From Terebella lapidaria (lineage: Eukaryota; Annelida; Polychaeta; Terebellida; Terebellidae), in assembly GCA_949152475.1 (NCBI GenBank), contig OX424563.1, positions 37,954,120 to 38,018,119 of the forward strand: a stretch of 64,000 bases of DNA, read 5' to 3'. Positions within the stretch are counted from its first letter, which is position 1; the number at the start of each line of letters is the position of its first letter. Both the position numbers and the translations under genes were made by a program. The notes beneath the pieces were generated by a model, which did no database searches, was not told the DNA's origin, and saw only the letters and a list, made by a program, of their open reading frames with translations. Shown here in pieces: positions 31,309 to 42,245 of the stretch.

Positions 31309-32916
31309 GATGGGAAACAGAAGATTTTCCATGCGAACATGTTGAAACGCTATGTTGAACGAGAAACTAAATCAGATGATATAACTGGTTCTATTTTACA
31401 AGTTGCAGGTTCTGCAGTGATTGAAGCACCGGAGAGTGAGGACACTGGAGATGGGACAGTCGATGATGACAGTTTGTTGGTCCATGGCGAATTCGAGGCT
31501 GAAGAAGGAGCCGCCGACATCGTTATCTGCGATCAGTTGACTGACGCCCAGAAACAGGAGGTTCAATCACTAGTAAACAAGTACTCCTGCGTATTCACTG
31601 ACTTACCAGGTCGAACGAATCTCGTAGAGCACGAGGTAGAGCTCAGTTCAAATGATCCGGTAAGAGTAAAACCTTATCCTATACATTATGCTATGCGCAG
31701 TGTCATCAATGATGAAATAGATAAAATGTTAAAACTTGGAGTAATTCAGAAATCTAATTCACCGTATAGTGCTCCTGTAGTACTGGTCAGAAAACGTGAT
31801 GGAAGTAACAGATTCTGCATAGACTTTCGGCAGCTAAACCGAGTAACCTTGTATGACACAGAACCCATGCCTAAACCAGAGGACATCTTCGTGCAACTGA
31901 GCGGAGATAATTACTTCAGCAAGATTGATTTGTCAAAAGGTTATTGGCAAATACCTATGGCTCAGAGTTGTATACCTAAAACAGGTTTCGTTACTACAGA
32001 AGGTTCATATGTATTTCTAAGGATGTCGTTTGGTATGAAAAACAGTGGCGCTACATTCAACCGAATGATGAGAAGACTGTTGCATGGTCTTGATAACGTG
32101 AAGAGCTATATTGACGATATTTTGGTACACACTAAAACTTGGCATGAACACGTGTTGACTCTTGATAAGTTGTTTTCCAGGATTAAAGCTGCAGGATTGA
32201 CTGCGAGGCCTACGAAATGTGACCTTGGGGAGACGGCCATGAATTTCCTCAGCCATGTGGTCGGAAAAGGAGAGGTCGCCTTGGAGTCGTTCAATGTTGA
32301 GAAGATCAGGAACGCTGAAAAGCCTACAACAAAGAAGCAGATCCGATCATTCATTGGTTTGGCAAGTCATTATCGTAATTTCATTCCTAACTTTTCTGCC
32401 ATTGCAGCACCTTTAACTGATATGACAAAGAAAGGTCTACCTAATAATGTTGCGTGGTCGGAGGCTGCGGAGAAAGCATTTGTAACTCTTAAGAGTTTGC
32501 TGACTAATGATCCAATTCTTAAACTGCCTGATTGTACTAAGAGGTTCTATCTTCAGACAGACGCATCAGACAGAGCTGTAGGTGCAGTTCTGATGCAATA
32601 TCATGATGATAAGTTGATGCCGGTAGGCTACGGCAGCTCTAAGCTGTTACCCAGAGAATGTTCGTACTCCACGATGGAGAAGGAGTGTCTGGCTTTGGTG
32701 TGGGCGGTTAAACGTTTCCAGGTATATTTGTATGGCAAGGAATTTACTTTGCTCACTGATCACCAGCCACTCGTTTACTTAAACAGGTGCAAACTGTCTA
32801 ATGGGAGAATTATGAGGTGGGCCCTGTTTTTGCAACCTTATCTGATACGTATTGAAGCTATCAAAGGAGTCCAGAATGTTGGTGCAGGCTATATGAGTCG
32901 TATGTATAATGAATAG
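31306..32916 (+). pseudogene. Reverse transcriptase and RNase H of element C
   Basis: Begins with the end of the integrase linker (HANMLKRYVER), then a Glu/Asp-rich spacer. RT spans roughly 31680-32260, with FCIDFRQLNR, the FGMKNSGATFNRMM segment and the catalytic YIDD at 32107-32118. RNase H spans about 32520-32916 with QTDASDRAVGAV (Asp at 32560), MEKECLALVW and LTDHQPLVYL. At the usual final catalytic Asp position (normally in an A-D-x-L-S-R motif), this copy has Gly at 32887-32889. The stop is at 32914-32916. The frame itself is uninterrupted, but the missing Asp and the upstream breaks make activity unlikely. Confidence 0.9.
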
Positions 32917-33298
32917 TGCTTCGGCAACCAAATTGTGTGGTTGTTCGAAACCATAGACATAGAACAGAGATGGACTGCCAACTCTGATATCAATCTCTCT
33001 GTTTGTAGTTATTGAGCTTGAGGTCACAAAAGGTCAGAGGAAGAGGGTAGTTACACTTCCGTTGTTAACCTATAACGTCTTATTGCCATTGTTCAATCTT
33101 AACGATCTTCTGAGTGATGATGTCACGTACGATATTTGACGCATTTTGACAATTCAATTTTCCATGAAAACGCCAAACCGGAAATAAAGTACCCCTCTTC
33201 CTCTGGACGCAAGCTCAAGGTCACAGAGTACGAGTTGGCAGTCCATCTCTGTTCTATGTCTATGTTCGAAACGGTATTTCGCCCTAAGTGGGGGTGTA
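32917..33298 (+). other. 3' untranslated region of element C with a long inverted repeat and polypurine tract
   Basis: A perfect 33-bp inverted repeat (arms 32952-32984 and 33232-33264) extends with weaker pairing inward. The polypurine tract AAGTGGGGGTGTA at 33286-33298 precedes the 3' LTR. Confidence 0.8.
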
Positions 33299-33394
33299 TG
33301 TTACAATTTGGTTCGTTTATCAGTTGGTTATATATATAACATGTCGACCTTAATGTTTTTCTTGTCGCACTTGAAACCGGATATATATGTTTAT

Positions 33395-34608
33395 TCCCGG
33401 CCCCTCAGGGCCGGGTATATGTGATTGTCGTTGACCTCACCCTATGTATCTCCTGTCTTCCGACTCTCTCGGACGACTCTCTTAGATTCAGCATACATTG
33501 GTGTTGGTTTCGCGAATTTGCAATAAAAGCCGATAAATTCCGCTAAATTGATTTAAAAACACTGCTAATATCACTATACTAAAAATAAGAATTTGAATGA
33601 CAATGAGAAGTGCTCTTTCAAATGAGTTTTCGGCTGGTATTCGCAAGTGCAATTACCGATTCTCCTGCCGGTTATTTTGGAACTTCTCATATTTGAACCG
33701 CCCCAGATATAATCACTGCGTTATATAACTACGCCAACAAGTAGGGCCTAATCACTAAGAATATGTTGTATTGCACCGACAGACAGTGATACACTAGGTG
33801 TAAGCATTTCAGAGAATAGTTTAAAATTATCTTTTCGAATTATTACAGTTGCATTAGGCCTGTAGGTCATTTTTCGTGGGGCGATCAAGCGTGTAGCATA
33901 ATAAAACTGAAGCATGAGAAATTTTGTTGCTTCACAAGCGCGATCGCCTTTAATAGCCAAGACCGCCATAACGAAGCCGTGACGAATCCGTGCTTTCGAC
34001 CACGGGAACTTAAAAACCCGGCAATAGGGATAACCTTTATTCCAGTTTTATATGAGCCCTACTATGGAATTTTGTACATATGCCTATATTGCCTAGGGGC
34101 CTAATGTGCAGGATCGGTTAGAAATCTATCCATTGTAATACGGCTGTACATATACACTTTAGGCCTATTCATCAAATCCTGCCGCCTCTACGTGAATATT
34201 TAAACCTATTGTGATGTTTTGGGGCATATTGGGAATGTGAGATTTTAAACTAGAAGATAGTTTCCAGATTCTTGGGCGACTTATGGAGCAGGAATTTAGT
34301 AGGATGTTTCTAACAGAGCTGCCGACGGCTAGGTCCAAAGACTGGCACTGGCGATCTGGCAAGGATACCGTACATCTAAGTGGACTTGGGGGAGATAAGT
34401 TGGCTGAGGATGTACACAATTTCCTGTTTCATTTACTTTGATGTGACTGATTGTGTGACTTTTTATATGAACTGTACAAATATTGTTGTGAGTTATTCAT
34501 ATATGTGTTGATTGTGTATTGAATGTGTTGAATTCAGATTTGTGAGTCCATGGGAAACACGTACACATAGAAGGGCCGGGTTTTTTTCTGCCATGTCGTT
34601 ATACTTGT
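33395..34608. mobile_element. 1.2-kb insertion in the 3' LTR of element C, family unassigned
   Basis: Its limits follow from comparison with 20053-21158. It begins with a hairpin, CCCGGCCC-CTCA-GGGCCGGG (33396-33415). GGGCCGGG recurs near the right end (34573-34580). There is no target duplication, and the insertion point is compatible with A^T. A Helitron-type origin is possible but the 3' CTRR end is not seen. There is no coding signal; short AT-rich frames only. Confidence 0.65.
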
Positions 34609-34800
34609 GTACTTTTGCAATGTTTTTCTCGCCACCTCACAGATTCGATTTGAGTTCACGGTTGAGTGCACCGCGCCTATTGTACAGTTGTTCACGTAGG
34701 TTTTGTCTCGTAGGTCTTGTGACAGGCCTATCCTTCGTTGTATGCCGAGTGAGCAGTGTTCGGGGATTCTGTATGTATTATTCTCGTCTATAAATCGTAG

Positions 34801-34925
34801 GGCCCAAGTACCGTATACTGCTCCTTAATACTACTCGTCCACTGAAAACATACCATTTAATCCGTCTCGCACCTTTTTAATCCTTATTGAATATAGAGCC
34901 AGGCGCAGGATATGATACTTGGGCC
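34801..34925. mobile_element. 125-bp hAT-like MITE
   Basis: Terminal inverted repeats GGCCCAAGTA / TACTTGGGCC. The 8-bp target duplication AATCGTAG lies on both sides (34793-34800 and 34926-34933). The uninterrupted sequence in the 5' LTR has a single AATCGTAG, which confirms the insertion. Confidence 0.93.
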
Positions 34926-35262
34926 AATCGTAGCACAAATGCAAATCTGTACAGTTGACCAGGAGCGGGCTTGACAGCCGGGACGTACGCAAGCTAACCT
35001 GCTTTGCATGCAGAAGTAGATTCATTGTATTGCTGAAATGTAGCTACGTATATCGCTGTTTGGAAACTGTCGGGAGACAAGTAAGTAGTGTGCATGTGTA
35101 TGTGCTAGGGTTAGGTTATTGCCCAGTATAATCGTTTACTACAAATGTTTTTCCTTTTATTGTAGTGACCTTTCACTGTTAGAGTTGACCGTGCCGGTCC
35201 GCCTGTATGTGTGTGCGTCTGCCTGTTTGACCACCGTGTGCTGTCATGAGTTGCCCAGCCCT

Positions 35263-35475
35263 TCACTGCCTCACTTGTCCGATGGGTCCTGTCCTCACTG
35301 CCTCACTTGTCTGCTAGGTCATGTCCTCACTGCCTCACTATGTCTGCTGGGTCCTGTCCTCACTGCCTCACTTGTATTCTGGGTCAGATCTGCTGGGTCA
35401 TGTCCTCACTGCCTCACCATATTCTGCTAGATCAGACCTGCTGAGCCATGTCTTCTCCGCTTCACTGTGTTTCCT
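35263..35475 (+). repeat. 46-bp minisatellite, right remnant
   Basis: About five diverged units continue the array of 17950-20052 on the far side of element C, decaying after about 35440. Confidence 0.85.
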
Positions 35476-35849
35476 ATGTCATTCCTGCATGACTGGGTGT
35501 CCTGGGTCTGTCTTATGTACTCTTATCACATTAATAGGGTTGGCTTCTATCTGCCATAATAAAGAGCTTCACTCCCGTGCATAGACTCAAGGAAAAAAAC
35601 ATATAATGCAGTCAATGAGGTTCCTGTTTGCCACCAGGATCGCCACCATGTAATTCGGGTATAGATAAACCATAGGAACAGTCTACTGTGCCATATACGT
35701 ACAAAAACGTAATGATGTTACATTAAATTTTTGCTTGTTTGTTTTTGCATAATGCGGACAATGGACATGACGTTTTTTGTACTTCTTGGGCATAATAGAC
35801 TGTTTCATAGCCCCAAAAGCACATGGCATCAGCAGGTACCCCATTTCTA
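35476..35849. other. Unique AT-rich DNA, nothing recognised
   Basis: No gene, repeat family or structural element identified. Confidence 0.5.
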
Positions 35850-36500
35850 CAAGTCTAAAACATTTTTGATGTAACTAAAACATTCTTGATGCATAGAAAA
35901 TACTTTAAAATATATCTAAAATATTTTCTATGCGCCTAAACAGTGCTAAAACTATTTTGATGCATCTAAAGCATTTTTGATGCTTCTAAAACATTTTGAT
36001 GCATAAAAAAACTTTAAAGATGCATATAGAAAACATGTACGATATGCCTAAAATATTTCTTTAGGTGCATCTTTAAAAGCATGAAGTATTTTGGATGTTC
36101 ACGCTAGACACTTGAAAATGTTTTAGACGCATCGAAATATTTTAGACATGTCTCAAACTATTTGGGATGTGTCTGAAATGTTTCCCACACATCGGAAATG
36201 TTTTGCTTACCCGCTGAAACAACTATTTTCGATGTCTCAGAAATGTTTGTGATGCGTCCGAAATGATTTAGATGCATCTAAAATATTTTCGGCACTTCTC
36301 ACACTATTTTACCTGTGTCGGAATTCGGTAATATCTGAGATGCTTCAGAAAATAGTGTCTCAAACAATTTTTGACGCGTCAGAAATGTTACCGACGCGTC
36401 GGAAATGTTTTAGGTGCATCGAAAATGTTTTGGACGCGTCTTAAACTAGATCTATTCTTGATGCGCTTTTTCATGAAATATTTTGACGCGTCCAAAAGGT
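35850..36500. repeat. Degenerate ~20-bp repeat region (GATGCATC / GACGCGTC cores)
   Basis: Loose repetition of a unit like TCTAAAACATTTTTGATGCA on the left, shading into GACGCGTCGGAAATGTTTT on the right. Each unit centres on a palindrome, ATGCAT or ACGCGT. The CpG form dominates toward the right. Confidence 0.65.
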
Positions 36501-37480
36501 ATTGACAGCTGTATTTCATAATGCGAAATTGTGGCAGATAAAAACCACCGTACAGGCGTAATTTAAAGATCGTCTAGTGATAGACTGACTGTATTAGACA
36601 TGATAATTTTCTCCTAATATCACCCATCGAAATAGTCTCATTTCCTGGGGTCATTTCATGTCAAAATTATGAGGTTTCCATCAATTTTATGCTATTAAGT
36701 CCGTCTAAAACTTTGTATGCTCAAATTTACGTTCAGATATTGAATTTATTCGCACATAATTGAACATTACCTCCATTTATCGAACGCGTGAAATCTGATC
36801 GACACTCATAGTCAGTACCTCGCAGAAAACGCATGGTGGCATTAGACAAAAGCGAATAACTATATGCTCCCCGAGCGGATTCCTCTCAGGTCGGACCCAG
36901 GAGCTCCTGGGTCCGCCTCAAATCCTCGCTGATTGTGCTTATGCAATATCTTGCTTATTAGCAACTTTGCAGCTTAGGAATCAATTGTGAACATATAGGA
37001 AACAAGCTACAGAATAGTTGGAATGGAAAGTGTTAAGAATATGTCCGGAGGAAATGTTTTGCTGTTTTGTTGTTCATTAATTAAATTAATATCTCGCCTA
37101 TTATTCCCCAGTGCTCGAGTCTTCACTCCAGGTTTTTTTATGCGCATATGCCTATATCCTATATTCTAAGTGCGATTCTAATATGATTCTATTACATCAG
37201 CGTTATATCAGCGCGTGCAAAAAAATCACTGCCTGGGCAAACAGAGTGACAAAATTTGTGACCCCCGCTGTACCACACAAACATCCCTGCCATCTGACAC
37301 GAGACATTGTGAACTACAGTTGACAGCATAGTAAACGGGCGAAGCCCGCATAGGAGCGCGCAACGTATGTCCACCGTGGAATCACTCCCTGCCCGTCACT
37401 GCAGAAGACCTCGCAAAACGGAACCAGCTGAAATTAGTGCGTTTTTAGTATATCCGGGCCGGGGCCCGGACAATGATATA
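36501..37480. other. Non-coding DNA with three strong palindromes
   Basis: A perfect 24-bp palindrome lies at 36892-36915 (half-site CGGACCCAGGAG), a CGGGC-GAA-GCCCG hairpin near 37337, and TCCGGGCC-GG-GGCCCGGA near 37453. These look like transposon-end structures, but I cannot delimit an element. The remainder is AT-rich with no coding signal. Confidence 0.5.
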
Positions 37481-38340
37481 TGCGGAATATTCTAGTGACC
37501 TTGAATTTGACCCTTGACCTAAATTTCAAGGTTAGTCATTTTTTTTTCAAAGTCAGAATACAAAATGGCTTATATCTCGCTTATTATCATCTTTACATCT
37601 GCCCCTGATGACGCTAGTGTGTCTTTGGATAAACTATTTGGTCGGGCTTTGTTTCTATTGCAAAATGTTGTATTTTACGTTTTTTATTGGCGTCATCAAA
37701 ATTTGATTGTATTGGTGGTAATAGATTGATACTTACATTTATACCACTGAGTCGGTGTCACTGCTGGCGGACGTTAAATCTGTCCCCGAGGATACCATCA
37801 ACTCCGTAGCCTTCGGGCTTGTGATTGGGTACTTTTGTACTTGTCATGTATCTATTCCATGGGGTTAGATTCGGATTTCTAAATTATTTTCATTGGTTGT
37901 TGGGCAGTTGTATACTAATTCCATCTGGTGTACAGTAGAAACAACTACATTTAACACATTGTCTGCCCCTGAAGACGCCAGTGTGTCTTTGGATAAACTA
38001 TTTGGTCGGGCTTTGTTTGTTTCTATTTCAAAATGTAGTATTTTACGTTTCTTATTGGCATCATCAAAATCGGATTGTATTGGTGGTAATAGATTGATAC
38101 TTACATTTACAGCATAGGAATCAATTGCGAATATAGAGGAATGATATATACTGAATATTTTCATGAACTTGAACTTTGACCTCATTTTCAAGGTCACATC
38201 ACAGAATGGCTAATGTCTCACTTATTATCGACTTTACAGCTGAGGAATTTATTGTGGACATACTAGAAGTGATATATTTGTTGAAAATTTCATGGCCTTG
38301 AATTTATCCGTATATTGTCCGGTAACCTTTCTTAGCCCTT
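37481..38340. repeat. Diverged 134-bp-type units with an internal direct repeat
   Basis: Two copies of a ~145-bp segment (37601-37742 and 37965-38110) lie between partial units of the 134-bp repeat family (CTTGAATTTGACC...CAAGGTCA). It ends with the palindromic CCGGTAACC...TTAGCCCTTGGGCTAA terminus. Confidence 0.7.
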
Positions 38341-38820
38341 GGGCTAATTTTTTCCTTCATAATGGGAGCTGCCATAACTGTACTCCTAGAACGCCTGAAG
38401 ATAGAGCTTAGAAATCGGCACTTCCAAATGGGAAGTCATATACGGCGACTTATGTGGTGACCTTGAATGACCTTGAAAGGTCAAAACAGTCATTTTTGGG
38501 TCAAAAAATGCTCAAATTTGCACCTTGTCTGTCTTTTCTCGAAAACTGTTCAGACAGTTTTGAGATTTTTGTTTCAAAAGATTCCCCTTATGGACCTCTG
38601 TGATGTGTATAAGTTTGGTTGCCCTTGAATCGCCGGCGTGCGTGTGGCGGCCATTTTGAATTTTTGACGAGTCGGCGAAAAAAAAAGGTTTCACCCCAAA
38701 TTGCATTACTATCCATTTTGGGCCATTTCCAGGGGGAAAAAAATTTCACCCTTTGAAAAAATTTTTGGACTTGGAAAATTTTTGGCAATTTTTTCCTTCA
38801 AAAGGGCAATAAAAAAAGTA

Positions 38821-39227
38821 TTATGGTTCTGGTTATGCACGCGCATCAGTTTTAACCCTGCGCATCACTCGTTTTTTTAAAAACCAAAAATAAAAATCGT
38901 GCGCATCACTTTTTGAGAGCTGAATTTCTTTTTTTTTTAGTAAATTGACACCCGTACACCGATTTTTGGGAGATAATGATCAAGTAAAATGGTCCCAAGT
39001 GTCTTGGACATTGCAAAACTTGGTGTATGGCTGGCCAAACAGGGCAAATTCAATCGGGTAGCTTATCAACAGCCAATTTCAGGGGAAAATGGTTGGCCAA
39101 ATGGACCATATTTGACCGAATCAGTCATCGGCCGCCAATTTTAGCAAAAAAAAAAAAAGAAAAAAAAGAAGAAGAAAATCGCGTCGTCGCATCACTTTTT
39201 CGGGGACCCCAATAACCAGAACCATAA
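38821..39227. mobile_element. ~407-bp MITE with TA flanks
   Basis: Ends TTATGGTTCTGGTTAT and its perfect inverted copy ATAACCAGAACCATAA. TA flanks both sides (38819-38820 and 39228-39229), consistent with a Tc1/mariner-type target duplication; the pairing extends a further base or two. No transposase frame. Confidence 0.8.
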
Positions 39228-39936
39228 TACTGTTTTTTTTGGCCTAATGGGAGCTGCCATAACTGTACTCAAAGAACACCTGAAGATAGAGCTTAGAAAT
39301 TGGCATTTTTCAAATTGGAAGTCATATATGGCGACTTATGTGGTGACCTTGAATTTGACCTTGGATGACCTTGAAAGGTCAAAACAGCCATTTTTGGGTC
39401 GAAAAATGCCCAAATTTGCACCTTGTCTGTCTTTTCTCGAAAACTGTTCAGACAGTTTTAAGATTTTTGTTTCAAAGGATTCCCCTTATGGACCTCTGTG
39501 AAGTGTATAAGTTTGTTTGCCCTTGAATCGCCGATCTGCATGTGGCGGCCATTTTGAATTTTTGACGAGTCGGCGAAAAATAAATTTTTCACCCCAAATC
39601 GCATTACTATCCATTTTGGGCCATTTCCAGGGGAAAAAAATTCACCCTTTGAAAAAATTTTTGGACTTAGAAAATTTTTGGCAATTTTTTCCTCCATAAT
39701 GACAGCTGCCAGAACTGTACTCATAGAACGCCTGAAGATAGAGCTTAGAAATTGGCACTTTCAATTGGAAAGTCATATATGGCGACTTATGTGGTGACCT
39801 TGAATTTGACCTTGGATGACCTTAAAAGGTCAAAACAGCCATTTCTGTGTCAAAAAATGCCCATATTTTCCTCTATAGATGAAATGCTTGCAGATAAGGC
39901 TTATGTTTGCATTATGAACATATAGGAAGACATATA

Positions 39937-40511
39937 CCGTATATGCCCTAATAGACGCGCCGGTCCTAATTAACGCGCCTTCCTCTTTTTTTGACAAAAA
40001 TACACCATAAACAAAGACAATATTCGACCACAACGATCGTTGCAAAGGCTTCGAGTCGGCAAATATATCATAATGCACACAAATGTCGATCGTTACAAAG
40101 GCTTCGAGTCTGCACATATATATGGTATCATCCCTACACCATTCTTGTACACAACGCCTATCCAATTTAAACTCTTTTGCTGTTTTTGCTATGCGTTTTT
40201 GCATAGATAACCATTATTAGTTTGAAAGAAAAATCGTAAGATATTTTGGGTTTCTCCATGATCAGGAGATTTCCGGCACCCGCATGCGCACTACGCAGCG
40301 CTTAATATATCTACTGGCATCATAATGTACCAGTGCATCGCCTGGCAGAACCTCAACGGGAAGCGATTTTGCAGTGCATGTTTGCACTATGATGTCAGTA
40401 GATGATTTTGGTCACAAGGCCGACGTATGAATATCAGGTATATCGTAACATAATAGACGCACCCCCTTAGCTTTTGCAACGCGCCCGGCGCGTCTATTAG
40501 GGCATATACGG
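39937..40511. mobile_element. ~575-bp MITE with TA flanks
   Basis: Ends CCGTATATGCCCTAATAGAC and its inverted copy, which continues through GCGCC, giving about 27 bp of perfect inverted repeat. TA lies on both sides (39935-39936 and 40512-40513). The interior is AT-rich and non-coding. Confidence 0.85.
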
Positions 40512-41500
40512 TATGGCACAACTAATGATGACCTTGAACTAGACCTCAGTTGACATTGAGTGCCAAATGTCTGACTGGGAATGTGTACATTGGCCTGAGT
40601 GGCCTATACTTTTGCACCCAGACGTATCTTTGTATTATGAACATATAGAAAATCAAATACCGCAACCGTACATGTAATGGTGACATTGAAGTTCACATGG
40701 ATGACCTTGATTGGTAAATCTCATGGTCATAATGTTCACACTGATAACCTTGATTGATAAATCTCAAGGTCTGTTACATTCCATTATCCAAACCAAAATT
40801 GTCCGGTAACATATCTTAGCCTTTGGGCTAATTTTTTGTGTGGATTGAATCAATTATGAAAATGGCCGTTTTTGCATGTTTTCAACTTTAAAAATTATTT
40901 TCTCAAAAACTGTTTCCCTGGTGTATCCTTATAATGTGTATAAGTTCGTTGCTCTTGAATCGCCGGTCTGCGTGTGACGGCCATTTTGATGTCTTTTACG
41001 GGGCCCAAATAGGACTTTCCCATGTTAAATTCTCCTATGCTTCATAATGGGCCACAATGTTTTTGATATTTCACTTAATATTGAGATTAGAGACTTGGAA
41101 TCAATTGTGGACATATAGGAAATGATATACAACATGTATGCTGAATATTCTCGTGACCATGAATTTGACCTTTAACCTCATTTTCAAGTTCAGCCATTAC
41201 AAAATGGCCAATATCTCACTTATTATTGACTTTACAACTTTTTTCGGACGATAACTTGAACTTGAACGCCTTGACAAATCTTCGAGAAATTTTCACCAGT
41301 TATCACATATATTACATGATGAACCCTATCGTTTTGGAGCCGGCTCTGAGGTGGGGTTAGTCCGTGAGGATGAATTTTGTGTCAAATGGTTTCCGGATGA
41401 TAACTCAAAAAGTACTTGCGCTACCATTCTGAAACTTGACATGTACGTTGATATAGTGTGTCAGAGGAACCCTATCGATTATGGAGTCAATCCCTCAAAC

Positions 41501-42245
41501 GACCTTTGACCCAGGGGCCGAAAACAATTTTGGTGAGTCATCCTTGAGGCTGATTGCATATCTCAGAAACGGTGCATCGTAGAGCAAAACGGACGTTATT
41601 TTCGGACTCGTGACACTAGACAAACATGTCTTACGGGTATGTTGGGTGAACTAGGCCCAGGGCCAAATTTTTTTTTGCTGAGTCGGCCTTTTTCATTTTC
41701 GGCCATATCTCGGAAACGGTGCGTCGCAGAGCGAAAGAACGTTATTTCCGGACTCGTGACACTAGGCAAACATGTCTTAGGGGTATGTTGGGTGAACTGG
41801 GCCAAATTTTTTTTTGCTGAGTCGGAGTTTTTCATTTTCGGCCATATCTTGGAAACGGTGCATCATAGAGCGAAACCGACGTTATTTTCGTACTCGTGAC
41901 ACTAGGCAAAAATGTCTTAGGTGTATCTCGGGCAAATTTTTCTTTGCTGAGTCGGCCTTTTTCCTATATCTCGGAAACGGTGCGTTGTAGAGCGAAACCG
42001 ACGTTATTTCCGGACTCGTGACACTAGACAAACTTGTCTTAGGGATATGTTGGTTGAGCTTGGCCCTGGGCCAAATTTTTTTTTGCTGGGTCTGCCTTTT
42101 TCCTTTTTCGGCCATGTCTCGGAAACGGTGCGTCGCAGAGTGAAACAGACGTTATTTTCGGACTCGTGACACTAGGCAAACATGTCTTAGGTGTATCTCG
42201 GGTAAACTTGGCCCTGGGCCAAAATTTTTTTTGCTGAGTCGGCAT
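41501..42245 (+). repeat. ~140-bp tandem repeat
   Basis: Five units with shared words GGCCATATCTCGGAAACGGT, GGACTCGTGACACTAG and TTTTGCTGAGTCGGC, at 120-150-bp spacing. The same unit returns at 46670-47030. Confidence 0.85.

Larger units (their letters stand above)
20053..35262 (+). mobile_element. Element C: Gmr1-like Ty3/gypsy retrotransposon, split by element B and smaller insertions
   Basis: The 5' LTR is at 20053-21158, the primer-binding site follows, and gag starts at 21987. Pol is ordered protease, integrase, RT, RNase H, and the 3' LTR starts at 33299. This Ty1/copia-like order in an element with gypsy-type enzymes is the hallmark of the Gmr1 group. Without element B (6.7 kb), a 1.2-kb insert and a 125-bp MITE, the element is about 7.2 kb. 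It lies in the 46-bp minisatellite. Its 3' LTR has lost about 490 bp at the right end and joins the satellite directly, so no target duplication can be read. Confidence 0.92.
33299..35262 (+). repeat. 3' LTR of element C, with two insertions and right truncation
   Basis: It starts TGTTACAATTTGG like the 5' LTR. It is interrupted by 33395-34608 and by the MITE at 34801-34925, and ends at GCCCAGCCCT (35262). The last ~490 bp of the LTR, including its poly(A) signal, are replaced by 46-bp satellite. Confidence 0.88.
38341..41500. repeat. Repeat mosaic of dispersed modules
   Basis: Repeated modules include ATAATGGGAGCTGCCATAAC (38361, 39247 and a variant at 39696), GGCGGCCATTTTGAATTTTTG, and CTTGACCTTGGATGACCTTGAAAGGTCA. 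Two MITEs (listed separately) interrupt it. A CCGGTAAC terminus lies near 40803. No coding signal. Confidence 0.7.

Noticed and set aside
36501..37480. A delimited transposon around the palindromes at 36892-37470
   Set aside because: I could not find matching inverted ends or a target duplication, so no element was called.
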